Shown in pieces: positions 10,041 to 21,060 of a stretch of 64,000 bases of DNA. The stretch's first letter is position 1. Every line of letters begins with the position of its first letter. A model generated the notes under the pieces. The model worked only from the letters and a program-made list of their open reading frames with translations, was not told the DNA's origin and made no database searches. Origin of the DNA: Enterobacterales bacterium (GTDB lineage Bacteria > Pseudomonadota > Gammaproteobacteria > Enterobacterales > Enterobacteriaceae); contig JAATFO010000077.1 in the NCBI GenBank assembly GCA_015655145.1, positions 44,216-108,215 on the forward strand, read 5' to 3'. Made by a program: the position numbers and the translations under genes.

Positions 10041-11744
10041 TCAGTCGATTGTCACCGGCGGAGGGATCCAGGCTCGGGTAAAGTCAAACCATCCCATGGC
10101 ATTGAGATGAATCCCCTCCACATGGGGAGGAGCGCTGACCTGATAATGATAATTGAACAGCGGCAATACGATAGCGCGCGCCATCAGATGGCTGAAAGTG
10201 GTTTTAAGATCGTTAATACGCAGGCCTTCATCGTGTTGGGCCTGAATAATGCGTAATCGCCGGATCACGGCAGCATAGCGTTGATCGGGCAATAATACCG
10301 GCCAAAGCGGATCAAGTCGTAACCAACTTTCAAGGGTAAATTCAGGCGCATCGCCGATTAATCGGTCGCCCATGATGATATCGGCATCCGATAGCTGTGC
10401 ATAATCGCGCCAGTTTTTCGCCGGGTGGAAATGAAGGTCGAGTTGACAACCATGCTGTGCCAGTACGTCCTGCAATTGATGCGCCATTGCATGCAGTTCT
10501 ACCGGCAGATGGTAGTGGAGTTTTAATCGCGCAGGTAGTGGGGTATTCGCCGCGGTATTCCATCCGGGTAATGGCCAACCTGGCAACATTTCATCACTTG
10601 GTGTGATCAAGCCCTCATCCACCGGGAGATGGCTAACCATCCCTGATGTGTGGATCAGCATCATCAGTTTCCGCGCCTGGCGTTGGGTAAACCCGGCATG
10701 CTGACGGGTAGCAAGATAACAAAAGCCCAGGCTGATACTGTTACTCACCGGACGTAACAGGGCCAGATCACGACGCCCACCAATGGCAATCTGCACTGGG
10801 TGACGACAACTGGTACCGAGTTCACGCTCGAACAGTTGTGGTGTGATCCAATATTCAATTGTCTGCATCAATGGGGGCAGAAGGTGGTACCAGCTATGGC
10901 TTTCTATACGCACCAGTTCATCACTGAAGGTTGTCATTCGGTAGGGGCCGCAACCTGTCATGTCGTCAGTTGGGTGCGGCAGCAGGCACGTTACCGTCGC
11001 CAGTCGGTGTGCCAGCCAGTTATCCGGATAATGCAGCTCAATGCGCAGACAGAGGGCATGCGCCAGTTCAATGTGTTTTACACTGGCGAGCAGTTTGCTG
11101 CCTTCGGTGCTTTCAAGGATATGTTGCAGCCGTTGTTGTAGCTGAATTGCACGCACCATTTCGCCATTGTGCCAGTGCAACTGCGGGCGCAAAAAGAAAA
11201 ACCACGCTGTCTGTTGTTGATTGCAAACCCAGTGATGGGCTAAATCGGGTGCCACTTCATTACCATTAAAGCGGGTTAAGCCGGCGAAAATGTGGCGCGC
11301 AAGATGTTGTTCCGCACGTCCGCTGAGCGCGGGGAGATGCAATTTGTCGAGGGGACGGTAATAAGGAATTCGCAGCGTTGGCATATTATTAAGCCACTGT
11401 CCGCCCATAAAAGGCTGGAGTAAACGGCTGAGCTGCTCAGGCGCCAGTTGCGTCAGTTGTAACGCATCAAGCGATTGCCCACGGTCTAATTGCTGTTGCA
11501 GCAATTGGCGCCGCAAATGATCGGGTGTCTGGAGAAAACACAGTGTTCCACGTTTCCCACGTCCGCTTTGCGCCTGCCAGTCAAGCCAGCCTTCATCACG
11601 CCACTGGTGTAACAATGTGCGAATATGGCGATCACTGCAAAAGCAATGCGCCGCCATCTCGGTGACGCTGGTCTGTTGCGGTGCACCATGGCTGTGCTGC
11701 CAGAGGCGGATAAATTGATTAAGGCGATTAAGCTGTCGCATCAT
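10041..11744 (-). CDS. ybaE: SgrR-family transcriptional regulator / solute-binding protein YbaE
   Basis: 567 residues (E. coli YbaE 566). The N-terminal 110 or so residues form a winged-helix DNA-binding domain of the SgrR type ([31 protein letters not shown]). The remainder is an SBP_bac_5-like solute-binding domain ([37 protein letters not shown]), without a signal peptide, as expected for a cytoplasmic ligand-sensing regulator. The paralogue SgrR senses sugar phosphate stress; the ligand of YbaE is unknown. Divergent from cof, with a 93-base shared promoter gap. ATG at 11744 and at 11741 are equally possible starts. Confidence 0.92.
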   Translation of the reverse strand: MMRQLNRLNQFIRLWQHSHGAPQQTSVTEMAAHCFCSDRHIRTLLHQWRDEGWLDWQAQSGRGKRGTLCFLQTPDHLRRQLLQQQLDRGQSLDALQLTQLAPEQLSRLLQPFMGGQWLNNMPTLRIPYYRPLDKLHLPALSGRAEQHLARHIFAGLTRFNGNEVAPDLAHHWVCNQQQTAWFFFLRPQLHWHNGEMVRAIQLQQRLQHILESTEGSKLLASVKHIELAHALCLRIELHYPDNWLAHRLATVTCLLPHPTDDMTGCGPYRMTTFSDELVRIESHSWYHLLPPLMQTIEYWITPQLFERELGTSCRHPVQIAIGGRRDLALLRPVSNSISLGFCYLATRQHAGFTQRQARKLMMLIHTSGMVSHLPVDEGLITPSDEMLPGWPLPGWNTAANTPLPARLKLHYHLPVELHAMAHQLQDVLAQHGCQLDLHFHPAKNWRDYAQLSDADIIMGDRLIGDAPEFTLESWLRLDPLWPVLLPDQRYAAVIRRLRIIQAQHDEGLRINDLKTTFSHLMARAIVLPLFNYHYQVSAPPHVEGIHLNAMGWFDFTRAWIPPPVTID

Positions 11745-11837
11745 AAACCCGGAAGTATTTTATTAAAGTATTCACTATTAGTTCCGTATATTCCAGCGGA
11801 TACTTTGTCCCGTGTACTCAATACCGGGAGAAAAAAC

Positions 11838-12653
11838 GTGCGTTTAGCCGCTTTTGATATGGATGGCACCTTACTGATGCCAAATCATCAATTAGGTGAT
11901 GAAACTCTGGCCAGTTTACGGGCGTTGCAGGCGAAACATGTTGTACTGGCTTTTGCCACCGGACGACACCTGCAGGAAATGAATATTTTGCGGGCGAAAA
12001 TGTCACTGGACGCTTTTCTGATCACCGGTAATGGCACACGAATTCATGATCCCCAGGGCCGGTGTTTGTTTGCCTGCGATCTTGATCCTGCCGTTGCGGA
12101 GCGGGTAATTCATTCGCACTGGGATACCAGCGCCACCCTGCATGTGTTTAATGACACAGGCTGGTTTACGTCCAGTGCAGTGCCTGAGGTGCTGCTGGCT
12201 CATCAAATGAGTGGTTTTAGCTACCATTTGATCGATCTCCGCACTATTCCAGTTCATCAGGTAACTAAAGTATGCTTTATCGGTGACCCTGAGACGCTCA
12301 GCCATTTACGATCCCAACTGGTGAAGGTGCTGGGAGAACAGGCGCATATTTGTTTCTCCGCCCGTGACTGTCTGGAAGTTCTGCCGCTCAATGGTAATAA
12401 AGGCGCCGCTTTGCGTTTTCTCAGTGCTTACCTAAAAATGAGCATGGCGGAATGCATGGCATTTGGCGATGCGATGAATGATCGAGAGATGCTGGAAAGC
12501 GTCGGACAGGGTTTTATCATGGCGAACGCGATGAGCCAGTTAAAAGCGGTCTTGCCGCACTTACCGGTTATCGTATCTTGCGAGACACAGGGTGTGTCTC
12601 ACTATTTAAATCACTGGATTAAAACCCCCCACCTCGCTTATTCCCCCGAATGA
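11838..12653 (+). CDS. cof: HMP-PP phosphatase Cof (HAD superfamily)
   Basis: HAD-like hydrolase of the Cof type; the E. coli enzyme dephosphorylates the thiamine intermediate HMP-PP and other small phosphorylated metabolites. The GTG at 11838 is chosen ([18 protein letters not shown], 271 residues; E. coli 272) because it has GGGAG upstream and the longer frame would run into ybaE on the other strand. Motifs: nucleophile DMDGT near residue 8, motif II with Thr in FATGR, and motif [12 protein letters not shown]. Divergent from ybaE; ends at a terminator that it shares with the convergent cysteine synthase-like gene. Confidence 0.95.
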   Translation: MRLAAFDMDGTLLMPNHQLGDETLASLRALQAKHVVLAFATGRHLQEMNILRAKMSLDAFLITGNGTRIHDPQGRCLFACDLDPAVAERVIHSHWDTSATLHVFNDTGWFTSSAVPEVLLAHQMSGFSYHLIDLRTIPVHQVTKVCFIGDPETLSHLRSQLVKVLGEQAHICFSARDCLEVLPLNGNKGAALRFLSAYLKMSMAECMAFGDAMNDREMLESVGQGFIMANAMSQLKAVLPHLPVIVSCETQGVSHYLNHWIKTPHLAYSPE

Positions 12654-12670
12654 TGAGGTTTTTCAGTGCG

Positions 12671-12694
12671 CCGGGCTGGATGCCCGGTTTTTTT
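12671..12694 (+). terminator. Rho-independent terminator of cof
   Basis: CCGGGC / GCCCGG with a five-base loop and seven T residues, just after cof. It overlaps the stop codon of the convergent gene. Confidence 0.88.
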
Positions 12695-13733
12695 ATGCCT
12701 CAATGGCCTCTTGCCAGGCAGAGATATCGCCGATGTTCTTTTCTACCCATGCGGGATGGTAATAACTGTCGAGATAACGTTCGCCACTGTCACACAATAA
12801 CGTGACAATGGCACCCTGACGTTGCTGTTGTCTCAGGGTTTTAGCCACCTGCAATACGCCCCAGAAATTGGTTCCGGTTGATGCGCCGACTTTACGCCCT
12901 AACAATTTTTCCAGATAGAGCATAGCGGCAACAGAAGCGCCGTCGGGTACTTGCAGCATGTCATCAATCACGCCGGGAATGAAAGAGGGTTCCACACGTG
13001 GCCGGCCAATGCCTTCAATGCGACTGCCGCGGTGGTGATGCAATATGACATCACGGGTGCGCCAATAATCAAAAAATACGGAGTTTTCCGGGTCGACCAC
13101 CATTAAACGCGTATCATGCCCCTGATAACGAAGATAACGCCCGATGGTGGCGGAGGTTCCGCCGGTACCGGCACTCATCACAATAGTATGGGGGATCGGC
13201 ATGGGTTCACGGGCCATCTGGCGAAAGATACTGTCGGCAATATTGTTATTACCGCGCCAGTCGGTAGCGCGTTCGGCAAAGGTAAACTGATCCATAAAAT
13301 GGCCATTAAGATCGCCGGCTAACTTTTCTGCTTCATGATAAATCTGACAGGAGTCGCTGACGAAATGGCACTGCCCGCCATAAAACGCAATCTGCTCTAC
13401 TTTCCGTTTCGCGGTGCTGGCAGGCATGACGGCAATAAAGGGCAAGCCCAGTAAACGCGCGAAGTAGGCTTCCGATACCGCCGTACTGCCGGAAGAAGCT
13501 TCAATAATGGTGGTGTCTTGTCGAATCCAGCCATTACAAAGACCATAGAGAAAAAGCGATCGCGCCAGGCGATGTTTCAAGCTACCGGTAGGATGGGTGC
13601 TTTCGTCTTTCAGATAAAGGCTGATGCCGGGATACGATGGCAGAGAAAACTGGATCAAATGTGTTTCTGCCGAGCGCTGAAAATCAGCATTTATTTCGTG
13701 AATGGCCTGTTTAACCCATGACATCGTCATCAT
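12693..13733 (-). CDS. PLP-dependent cysteine synthase-family enzyme
   Basis: 346 residues from the ATG at 13733 ([19 protein letters not shown]). Longer frames would overlap decR on the other strand. Fold type II PLP enzyme: the PLP lysine lies in [13 protein letters not shown], the substrate loop is [21 protein letters not shown], and the phosphate-binding loop is [17 protein letters not shown]. The C-terminal [12 protein letters not shown] is typical of this branch, which is distinct from CysK and CysM. Related proteins include cysteine synthases and cysteine desulfhydrases; which reaction applies here cannot be read from sequence. Divergent transcription from decR, a cysteine-responsive regulator, suggests a role in cysteine breakdown or detoxification. 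Confidence 0.85.
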   Translation of the reverse strand: MMTMSWVKQAIHEINADFQRSAETHLIQFSLPSYPGISLYLKDESTHPTGSLKHRLARSLFLYGLCNGWIRQDTTIIEASSGSTAVSEAYFARLLGLPFIAVMPASTAKRKVEQIAFYGGQCHFVSDSCQIYHEAEKLAGDLNGHFMDQFTFAERATDWRGNNNIADSIFRQMAREPMPIPHTIVMSAGTGGTSATIGRYLRYQGHDTRLMVVDPENSVFFDYWRTRDVILHHHRGSRIEGIGRPRVEPSFIPGVIDDMLQVPDGASVAAMLYLEKLLGRKVGASTGTNFWGVLQVAKTLRQQQRQGAIVTLLCDSGERYLDSYYHPAWVEKNIGDISAWQEAIEA

Positions 13734-13846
13734 GATGGTTTCCGTTAATGCACTTGCCAGCAGAGTAAGGCATTCGCGGGAAAAAGAGTTTGCTTTATTT
13801 CCTTTATAATGACTGATTAAGAGAATTTTTTTCTCCTGGTGGGCCA

Positions 13847-14308
13847 ATGTTAGATAAAACTGACCGTAAGCTATTGGCATTATTACAGCAGGACTGCACG
13901 CTTTCCCTGCAGGTACTGGCCGAAGCCGTTAACCTGACCACAACCCCTTGCTGGAAACGTCTGAAAAAGCTGGAAGATGATGGCATTATTCGTGCGCGGG
14001 TCGCCTTGCTGGACAGTACGAAACTGGGGTTGCTATTGACGGCATTTATGCTGATTAAAACCCAACAACATAACAGTAGCTGGTATCAGCAGTTTGTTGA
14101 TGTGGTGCAGGCGATGCCGGAAGTAAGGGCATTTTATCGTATGGCCGGTGAGTATGACTATTTGTTGCACGTTCAGGTTGAAGATATGCGACGGTATGAC
14201 GCTTTTTACAAACGATTAGTGAACGCGATTCCGGGGCTTATTGATGTGACGTCGAGTTTTGCCATGGAAGAAATAAAATATACCACGGCGTTATCGGTAA
14301 CGCCCTGA
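13847..14308 (+). CDS. decR: Lrp/AsnC-family regulator DecR (YbaO)
   Basis: 153 residues, almost identical at the N-terminus to E. coli DecR, which activates cysteine detoxification (the cyuPA operon) in response to L-cysteine. N-terminal HTH ([43 protein letters not shown], about 5-47), then an Lrp-type RAM ligand-binding domain ([22 protein letters not shown]). In E. coli the target operon is elsewhere; here a cysteine synthase-family gene is directly divergent, across 113 bases that would hold the operator. Confidence 0.95.
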   Translation: MLDKTDRKLLALLQQDCTLSLQVLAEAVNLTTTPCWKRLKKLEDDGIIRARVALLDSTKLGLLLTAFMLIKTQQHNSSWYQQFVDVVQAMPEVRAFYRMAGEYDYLLHVQVEDMRRYDAFYKRLVNAIPGLIDVTSSFAMEEIKYTTALSVTP

Positions 14309-14355
14309 TTGCCCGGCAGCATCTGTATTGCCATCTACTTACACGGGATGTTTTT

Positions 14356-16125
14356 GTGCGATTGTTTAGTCAGTTACGCGGGTATTTTTTCCGGGAATGG
14401 CGGCGTTATCTGGGCGCCATTTCCTTGCTGATGATGATAGCTATTCTGCAATTGTTACCGCCTAAATTGGTTGGGATGATTGTTGATGGCGTCACTCGGC
14501 AGCATATGGCTGCCCGTCAGGTTTGGTTATTGATTGGGGTGATATTGTTGGCTGCAGGCGTGGTGTATCTGTTGCGCTATGTCTGGCGTGTTTTATTGTT
14601 TGGCGCCTCATATCAGTTGGCTGTCGAACTGCGGGAAGACTTTTACCGACAACTCAGTCGCCAGCATCCGGCATTCTATTTACGTCACCGTACAGGCGAT
14701 TTGATCGCCCGGGCAACCAATGATGTTGATCGCGTGGTCTTTGCGGCTGGCGAAGGCGTATTGACTCTGGTGGATTCGCTGGTGATGGGTTGTGCGGTGC
14801 TGGTCGTGATGAGCACCCAAATCAACTGGCAGCTCACACTCCTTGCGTTAGTGCCCATGCCGGTGATGGCCATCGTGATTAAGCGCTATGGTGATCAACT
14901 TCATCAACGTTTCCGGTTGGCGCAGGCTGCATTTTCTTCACTTAATGATCAAACTCAGCAAAGCCTGACCAGTATTCGGATGATCAAGGCCTTCGGTTTG
15001 GAGGATCATCAATCTGATCAATTTGCCGCCACTGCCCGGGATGCTGGCGAGAAAAATATGCGAGTGGCACGCATTGATGCGCGCTTTGATCCCACCATCT
15101 ATATTGCCATTGGTATCTAAAACTTACTGGCCATTGGCGGTGGTAGCTGGTTGGTCTGGCATAACGAGTTGACGTTGGGACAGTTGACCAGCTTCGTCAT
15201 GTATCTTGGTTTGATGATCTGGCCGATGCTGGCGCTGGCATGGATGTTCAATATTGTTGAACGCGGCAGTGCTGCCTGGAATCGTATTCACGCCTTTTTG
15301 CAGGAAGCGCCGGTCGTGGCCGACGGCAGCCACATTTTACCGCAGGAACCGGGCGTATTGCGCATAGCGATTCGCCAGTTTACTTATCCGGATAGCCCGC
15401 AGCCTGCGCTACATGATGTACAGGTCAATGTGAAGCCCGGCCAGATGCTCGGAGTGTGCGGGCCGACGGGGGCGGGGAAAAGCACGTTACTCAGTTTAGT
15501 TCAGCGCCACTTTGATGTCTCGCAAGGCAACATTTGTTATCACGCGATACCGTTGACACGACTGCGGATTGATAACTGGTGCAGCCGTTTGGCGGTGGTA
15601 AACCAAACGCCTTTTTTATTTTCCGACACGGTGGCGAATAATATTGCGCTTGGCCGGCCGAACGCGTCTCAGCAAGAGATTGAACATGTGGCGCGCCTGG
15701 CCTGCATTCATGAGGACATTCTGCGTTTGCCGCAGGGATATGCAACGGAAGTTGGTGAGCGCGGCGTGATGCTTTCTGGTGGGCAAAGGCAGCGGATGTC
15801 CATTGCCCGGGCACTGTTGTTGAATGCGGAAATATTGCTGCTGGATGATGCATTGTCAGCTGTCGATGGTCGTACAGAACATCAGATTCTGCACAATTTG
15901 CGGCAGTGGGGAGTAGGACACACCCTGATTATCAGTTCTCATCGTTTGTCAGCGCTTACTGAAGCGAGCGAGATAGTGGTGTTGCAAAACGGCCGGGTGA
16001 CGCAGCGCGGCGATCACCCGAAGCTGGTTAATGCCAGTGGCTGGTATCGCGATATGTACCGTTATCAACAATTAGCGGCGGCGTTAGATGAGGACGAAAG
16101 CGAAAAGGATCGGTCACATGGCTAA
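14356..16125 (+). pseudogene. mdlA: ABC exporter half-transporter MdlA, interrupted by an in-frame stop
   Basis: Would encode a 589-residue ABC half-transporter (E. coli 590) with six membrane segments and a nucleotide-binding domain, acting with MdlB. The start is GTG at 14356. An in-frame TAA at 15118-15120 ends the first part after 254 residues (..[11 protein letters not shown]); the same frame continues at once with [10 protein letters not shown] and runs intact to 16125. Homologues have one ordinary residue here, and one C-to-A change in a TCA serine codon would explain it. The downstream half retains Walker [10 protein letters not shown], signature [10 protein letters not shown] and Walker [10 protein letters not shown]. 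No other lesion is visible, so the change is recent, a sequencing error, or read through. Confidence 0.88.
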
Positions 16126-17887
16126 TATAACGCCACGCCGGGCGATACTCCGTCGTCTGTTGTCATACGGCAAACCCTGGGGCAAGTCACTGGGGATAGC
16201 GGTATTGATGCTATGGGTTGCGGCGGCAGCGGAAGTGCTGGGACCGGTACTCATCAGTTACTTTATCGACCATATGGTGGCAAAACACCAGATGCCGCTG
16301 AAGATGGTGATCGCGTTACCGGTGGGCTTTATCCTGTTACAAATTTTGGCGGCTTTACTGCACTATTTTCAGGCATTGCGCTTCAATCAGGCGGCTGTCG
16401 GTGTCGTTCAGCAACTGCGTAGTGACGTGATGGATGCGGCATTGCGTCAGCCATTGCATACCTTTGATACGCAACCCGTTGGGCAAATCATTGCACGTGT
16501 TACTAACGATACTGAGGTGGTAAAAGATCTCTATATTACAGTGATAGCGACCTTATTACGGAGTGTGGCGTTGATTGGCGCTATGCTGGTGGCGATGTTC
16601 AGCCTTGACTGGCGTATGGCGCTGGTGGCGCTGATCATTTTCCCGTTGGTTCTCCTGGTCATGCTGATTTATCAACATTACAGTACGCCGATTGTGCGAC
16701 GCGTGCGCCACTATCTGGCAGACATTAATAATGGTTTCAATGAAGTCATTAACGGCATGAGCGTGATTCAGCAGTTCCGCCAGCAGGCGCGTTTTGGTGA
16801 ACGTCTGGGTAACGCCAGCCGTTCACACTATCTGGCGCGTATGGCAACACTGCGACTGGAAGGCTTTTTGCTGCGCCCCTTGCTCAGCTTATTCTCGGCC
16901 TTGATTTTGTGCGGTCTGATGATGTTGTTCAGTTTTTCGTCTGTTGGTGCGTTTGATGTTGGCGTTCTTTATGCGTTTATCAGTTATCTCGGGCGTTTGA
17001 ATGAGCCGTTAATCGCACTGACAACGCAGCAATCGATGTTACAACAGGCGATAGTGGCGGGAGAACGCATTTTTGAACTGATGGATGCGCCACAGCAACA
17101 GTATGGCGTTGATGATAATCCGCTGAAAAGTGGACATATCACGGTTAATCACCTTAGCTTTGCCTATCGTGGTGAGCGCAACATATTGACAGACATTAAC
17201 CTTGACGTGCCCGCCCGCAGTTTTGTGGCGCTGGTGGGACATACTGGCAGCGGCAAAAGTACGCTGGCTAATTTATTACTGGGATATTATCCGCTGGAAC
17301 AGGGAGGCATCTGCCTGGATGGTCGTCCCCTGAGCCAGCTTAGTCGCCAGACCTTGCGTCAGGGGGTGGCGATAGTGCCACAAGAACCCGTGGTGCTGGC
17401 TGATACGCTCTATGCTAATGTGACCCTGGGACGTCATATCAGCGAAGAGAAAGTATGGCAGGTGCTGGAAACCGTGCAACTGGCGCCGTTGGCGCGTTCA
17501 CTGGCGGCAGGTATGCATACCCGGCTCAGTGAAGAGGGGAACAGCCTCTCTGTCGGACAGAAACAGTTACTGGCGCTGGCACGCGTACTGGTGGCACCAC
17601 CGCAGATCCTCATTCTTGATGAAGCAACGGCCAATATTGATTCAGGGACTGAGCAAGTGATTCAACGGGCGCTGAATGTGGTGCGTCAACAAACCACACT
17701 GATGGTCATTGCTCATCGCCTTTCTACTATCGTCGATGCGGATACCATTCTGGTACTGCACCGTGGTCAAGTTGTTGAATGTGGTACTCACCGTGAATTA
17801 CTGGCTAAACATGGACGTTACTGGCAAATGTATCAACTGCAATTGGTCAGTGATGAACTCGTGTCGGGCATAGCGCCCAATGTTTGA
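16118..17887 (+). CDS. mdlB: ABC exporter half-transporter MdlB
   Basis: Multidrug-type ABC half-transporter, 589 residues from the ATG at 16118 ([21 protein letters not shown]), which has AAGGA upstream and overlaps the mdlA end by 8 bases, implying translational coupling. Membrane domain with six segments (from [23 protein letters not shown]), then a nucleotide-binding domain with Walker [10 protein letters not shown], signature [15 protein letters not shown] (LSVGQ rather than LSGGQ, as in E. coli MdlB), Walker [13 protein letters not shown] and switch His in IAHRLST. The physiological substrate is unknown. Its partner MdlA carries a stop codon here. Confidence 0.95.
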   Translation: MANITPRRAILRRLLSYGKPWGKSLGIAVLMLWVAAAAEVLGPVLISYFIDHMVAKHQMPLKMVIALPVGFILLQILAALLHYFQALRFNQAAVGVVQQLRSDVMDAALRQPLHTFDTQPVGQIIARVTNDTEVVKDLYITVIATLLRSVALIGAMLVAMFSLDWRMALVALIIFPLVLLVMLIYQHYSTPIVRRVRHYLADINNGFNEVINGMSVIQQFRQQARFGERLGNASRSHYLARMATLRLEGFLLRPLLSLFSALILCGLMMLFSFSSVGAFDVGVLYAFISYLGRLNEPLIALTTQQSMLQQAIVAGERIFELMDAPQQQYGVDDNPLKSGHITVNHLSFAYRGERNILTDINLDVPARSFVALVGHTGSGKSTLANLLLGYYPLEQGGICLDGRPLSQLSRQTLRQGVAIVPQEPVVLADTLYANVTLGRHISEEKVWQVLETVQLAPLARSLAAGMHTRLSEEGNSLSVGQKQLLALARVLVAPPQILILDEATANIDSGTEQVIQRALNVVRQQTTLMVIAHRLSTIVDADTILVLHRGQVVECGTHRELLAKHGRYWQMYQLQLVSDELVSGIAPNV

Positions 17888-17895
17888 GGTCGGTT

Positions 17896-17973
17896 TGCAC
17901 CTTTTTTGCGCAATGCATTCAGCCTGTTTTGCGTGTTGCACTAATCTAAGGCGTCGCGCACTTCCATGGTGCG
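17896..17973 (+). promoter_or_regulatory. Candidate NtrC enhancer sites upstream of glnK
   Basis: Two 17-base imperfect palindromes resemble the NtrC consensus TGCAC-N7-GTGCA: a better one at 17957-17973 (CGCAC, 7 bases, GTGCG) and a weaker one at 17896-17912 (TGCAC, then TGCGCA). They lie about 110 and 170 bases upstream of the sigma-54 promoter, the usual enhancer distance. Assigned by pattern and position only. Confidence 0.5.
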
Positions 17974-18081
17974 TTTTTGTTGCCCGCTCTGTTCTCGTCG
18001 TATGCGGCGGGTGAATGTGTCCCTGGTATAATCTCAGTCGCCATCTGACTAATTCTCTGAAATTGTCGCATTTTTAATTTA

Positions 18082-18097
18082 TGGCACAGGCTTTGCT
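18082..18097 (+). promoter_or_regulatory. Sigma-54 promoter of glnK-amtB
   Basis: TGGCAC, five bases, TTGCT: an exact match to the -24/-12 sigma-54 consensus, 55 bases before the glnK start. It implies NtrC-dependent expression under nitrogen limitation. Confidence 0.93.
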
Positions 18098-18152
18098 TTA
18101 ATCAGTCCATGTCGGGTGTAACTAATAATTTTTAATACCTGGAGGGGATCAT

Positions 18153-18491
18153 ATGAAGCTGGTTACCGTGGTAATCAAACCGTTCAAGCTCGAGGACGTG
18201 CGTGAAGCACTGTCTGCAATAGGTATTCAGGGCCTGACTGTCACTGAAGTAAAAGGTTTTGGACGCCAGAAAGGTCATGCAGAACTTTACCGCGGTGCGG
18301 AATACAGTGTGAATTTCCTGCCAAAAGTAAAAATTGATATTGCAATCGCCGATGATCAGCTTGATGAAGTGATTGATGTGATTAGCAAAGCGGCTTACAC
18401 CGGTAAGATCGGCGATGGCAAGATCTTCGTTGCGGAATTGCAACGAGTGATCCGCATTCGTACCGGCGAAACCGACGAAGCAGCGCTTTAA
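18153..18491 (+). CDS. glnK: Nitrogen regulatory protein P-II 2 (GlnK)
   Basis: 112-residue PII signal protein that integrates 2-oxoglutarate and ATP/ADP levels. When deuridylylated it blocks the AmtB ammonium channel. Tyr51, the uridylylation site, is at the tip of the T-loop (ELYRGAEYSVNFLPK); the ATP-binding B-loop is TGKIGDGKIFV. GGAGGGG precedes the ATG. First gene of glnK-amtB, with amtB starting 34 bases after its stop, under a sigma-54 promoter. Confidence 0.98.
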   Translation: MKLVTVVIKPFKLEDVREALSAIGIQGLTVTEVKGFGRQKGHAELYRGAEYSVNFLPKVKIDIAIADDQLDEVIDVISKAAYTGKIGDGKIFVAELQRVIRIRTGETDEAAL

Positions 18492-18525
18492 TTTCGGGCT
18501 CCGAATTGTGATGGGATGGAATAAA

Positions 18526-19812
18526 ATGAATAAGATACTGACAAAGATGGGGCTGATTAGCCTGGCGTTGTTACCGTCGCTCGCGATGGCGGCCCCGGCT
18601 GTGGCGGATAAAGCGGATAACGCTTTCATGATGATTTGTACCGCGCTCGTGTTGTTTATGTCGATTCCGGGGATCGCACTGTTTTATGGTGGTCTGATTC
18701 GGAGCAAAAACGTGTTATCAATGCTGACACAAGTTGCCGTCACTTTTTCGATGGTGTGCGTGTTGTGGATGATTTATGGGTATTCACTGGCTTTCAGCGA
18801 AGGTAATGCGTTCTTTGGCAGCTTTAACTGGGCGATGCTGAAAAACATTGAGCTGACTGCGCTAACGGGCACGTTCTACCAGTACATCCATGTTGCGTTT
18901 CAGGCTTCCTTCGCCTGTATCACGGTAGGGCTGATTGTCGGTTCAATCGCTGAACGTATTCGCTTTTCCGCTGTGCTGATTTTCGTGCTGGTCTGGCTGA
19001 CGCTGGCTTATCTGCCTATTGCACATATGGTGTGGGCAGGCGGTCTACTGGCTCAGGACGGCGCGCTGGATTTTGCAGGCGGCACCGTGGTCCATATTAA
19101 TGCGGCGGTAGCCGGTTTGGTCGGGGCCTATCTGGTTGGTAAGCGTGCCGGTTTCGGTAAAGAAGCATTTAAACCGCACAACTTGCCGATGGTGTTCACC
19201 GGGGCGGCTATCCTGTATGTCGGTTGGTTTGGTTTCAACGCAGGTTCCGCCAGTGCGGCGAGCGAAATTGCCGCTCTGGCATTTCTTAATACCGTTATCG
19301 CAACAGCAGGTGCAGTGCTGGCGTGGACACTCGGTGAGTGGGTATCACGCGGTAAACCATCATTACTGGGCGCCAGCTCAGGTATGATTGCCGGTCTGGT
19401 GGCAATCACTCCGGCTTGCGGTACTGTTGGTGTCGGTGGTGCATTGATTGTGGGGATTGTTGGCGGTCTGGCCGGTCTCTGGGGGGTCACAACACTGAAA
19501 AAATGGTTGCGTGTTGATGATCCCTGCGATGTGTTCGGTGTGCATGGCGTGTGCGGGATTGTGGGGTGTATTCTTACCGGGGTCTTCACCTCCTCCTCTC
19601 TTGGCGGCGTGGGCTATGCCGCAGGCGTCACCATGGGACATCAGGTCTGGGTGCAGATTTTCAGCGTAGGCGTCACGATTGTCTGGACCGGTGTTGTCGC
19701 CTTTATTGGTTTTAAAGTGGCTGACATGATAGTGGGACTGCGTGTACCAGAAGAACAGGAACGCGAAGGTCTGGATGTCAACAGCCATGGCGAAAATGCG
19801 TATAATCAGTAA
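18526..19812 (+). CDS. amtB: Ammonium transporter AmtB
   Basis: Trimeric inner-membrane ammonium channel. The ATG at 18526 gives 428 residues, the E. coli length; an ATG at 18508 would only extend the signal peptide. A cleavable signal sequence (MNKILTKMGLISLALLPSLAMA) precedes 11 membrane segments. The twin channel histidines lie in LPIAHMVWAGG and DVFGVHGVCG, and the C-terminal tail LRVPEEQEREGLDVNSHGENAYNQ, which contacts GlnK, is nearly identical to that of E. coli. Followed by a strong terminator. Confidence 0.98.
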   Translation: MNKILTKMGLISLALLPSLAMAAPAVADKADNAFMMICTALVLFMSIPGIALFYGGLIRSKNVLSMLTQVAVTFSMVCVLWMIYGYSLAFSEGNAFFGSFNWAMLKNIELTALTGTFYQYIHVAFQASFACITVGLIVGSIAERIRFSAVLIFVLVWLTLAYLPIAHMVWAGGLLAQDGALDFAGGTVVHINAAVAGLVGAYLVGKRAGFGKEAFKPHNLPMVFTGAAILYVGWFGFNAGSASAASEIAALAFLNTVIATAGAVLAWTLGEWVSRGKPSLLGASSGMIAGLVAITPACGTVGVGGALIVGIVGGLAGLWGVTTLKKWLRVDDPCDVFGVHGVCGIVGCILTGVFTSSSLGGVGYAAGVTMGHQVWVQIFSVGVTIVWTGVVAFIGFKVADMIVGLRVPEEQEREGLDVNSHGENAYNQ

Positions 19813-19920
19813 GGCTGGAACATCGTAAAGCAGGGCAGTATGCTAAATGAATACTCAATAGATTTCAGGGCGTGGGCTAATTCAGCCGCAAGGTGAAAGT
19901 GACGGGTATAACGCGATAAC

Positions 19921-19957
19921 ACGGGGCGATACTGATCATATCGGCCCGTTTTTTTTG
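19921..19957 (+). terminator. Rho-independent terminator of glnK-amtB
   Basis: ACGGG-CGATA pairs with TATCG-CCCGT around CTGATCA, then eight T residues. Confidence 0.9.
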
Positions 19958-19971
19958 TTTACGGGTTAAGG

Positions 19972-20832
19972 TTAGTTGCGCTGACGTATCACGCCTTCCT
20001 GTACGGTCGATGCGACCAGTATGCCGTCTTGTGTAAAAAATTCACCGCGAACAAATCCACGAGAACTGGAAGCAGATGTACTCTCGACACTGTAAATCAG
20101 CCACTGATTAAGATCGAATGATCGATGAAACCACATGGAATGGTCGATGGTCGCCACTTGCATTCCGGGTTCAAGAAAGCCTTTACCATGAGGTTGTAGT
20201 GCGACAGGCAAAAAGTTGAAATCAGAGGCATAACCAAGCAGATACTGATGGATGTTGTGATCTTCCGGTATTTTACCATTAGCGCGGATCCATACCTGAC
20301 GAGCAGGTACATCCACATGTCCTTTGAGCGGATTATGGAATTTCACCGGGCGGATTTCGAATGGTTTCTCGGCGAGGAACTTATCACGGACTGTTTCAGG
20401 AATGAAGGCGACGAGCTGACGGGCAATATCTGTTTCAGTTGGCAGGTTATCCGGGCCAGGCACGTTCGGCATGCGGCTCTGGTGTTCAAAGCCGCTTTCG
20501 GCTGCCTGGAATGAGGCCGTCATATAAAAAATGGGTTGTCCGTTCTGAATTGCACTAACACGTCTGGCGCTAAAACTATGCCCATCACGCAGGGTTTCGA
20601 CATCATAAACAAGGGCTTTTTGACTATCGCCAGGCCGTAAAAAATAACTGTGGAAGGAGTGGATAATACGTTCCGCCGGGACCGTTTTTTTGGCGGCATA
20701 TAATGCTTGTCCCACCACCTGACCGCCAAAAACCTGGTGCAGGCCGAGATCTTCACTTTGTCCACGAAACAAGCCTTCTTCCAGCTTTTCTAAGTTAAGT
20801 AAGTTTAATAAATTTTGCAGTGCCTGGCTCAT
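19972..20832 (-). CDS. tesB: Acyl-CoA thioesterase II
   Basis: Double-hotdog thioesterase that hydrolyses medium- and long-chain acyl-CoA in the cytoplasm; 286 residues, the E. coli length. Recognisable segments are [23 protein letters not shown] near the N-terminus (first hotdog), [13 protein letters not shown], and the second hotdog with [43 protein letters not shown], which contains the catalytic Asp, Gln and Thr positions of the family. Convergent with amtB. Confidence 0.97.
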   Translation of the reverse strand: MSQALQNLLNLLNLEKLEEGLFRGQSEDLGLHQVFGGQVVGQALYAAKKTVPAERIIHSFHSYFLRPGDSQKALVYDVETLRDGHSFSARRVSAIQNGQPIFYMTASFQAAESGFEHQSRMPNVPGPDNLPTETDIARQLVAFIPETVRDKFLAEKPFEIRPVKFHNPLKGHVDVPARQVWIRANGKIPEDHNIHQYLLGYASDFNFLPVALQPHGKGFLEPGMQVATIDHSMWFHRSFDLNQWLIYSVESTSASSSRGFVRGEFFTQDGILVASTVQEGVIRQRN

Positions 20833-21060
20833 GGCTTATTCCTTATCAATAATGCACAACTCAGTTTGCGAAATCCGACCAGTTAGCGTCAACTCTGACT
20901 TGGAATTTATCACCACTTTTTTCTCTATTCCGTGTACCCGCATCGATGAACCAGGCAATAATTGGTAATCTATGCCAAAATAAAGGGCATACTATATGGT
21001 TTATGCTGTTTTCAGTCGCATCATTGCCAGTACCCCATAAGTCATAAGGAGAAGACATCC

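Noticed and set aside
11625..11837. N-terminal extension of cof
   Set aside because: It would overlap the start of divergent ybaE and lacks similarity to Cof; the GTG at 11838 with GGGAG upstream fits the family N-terminus.
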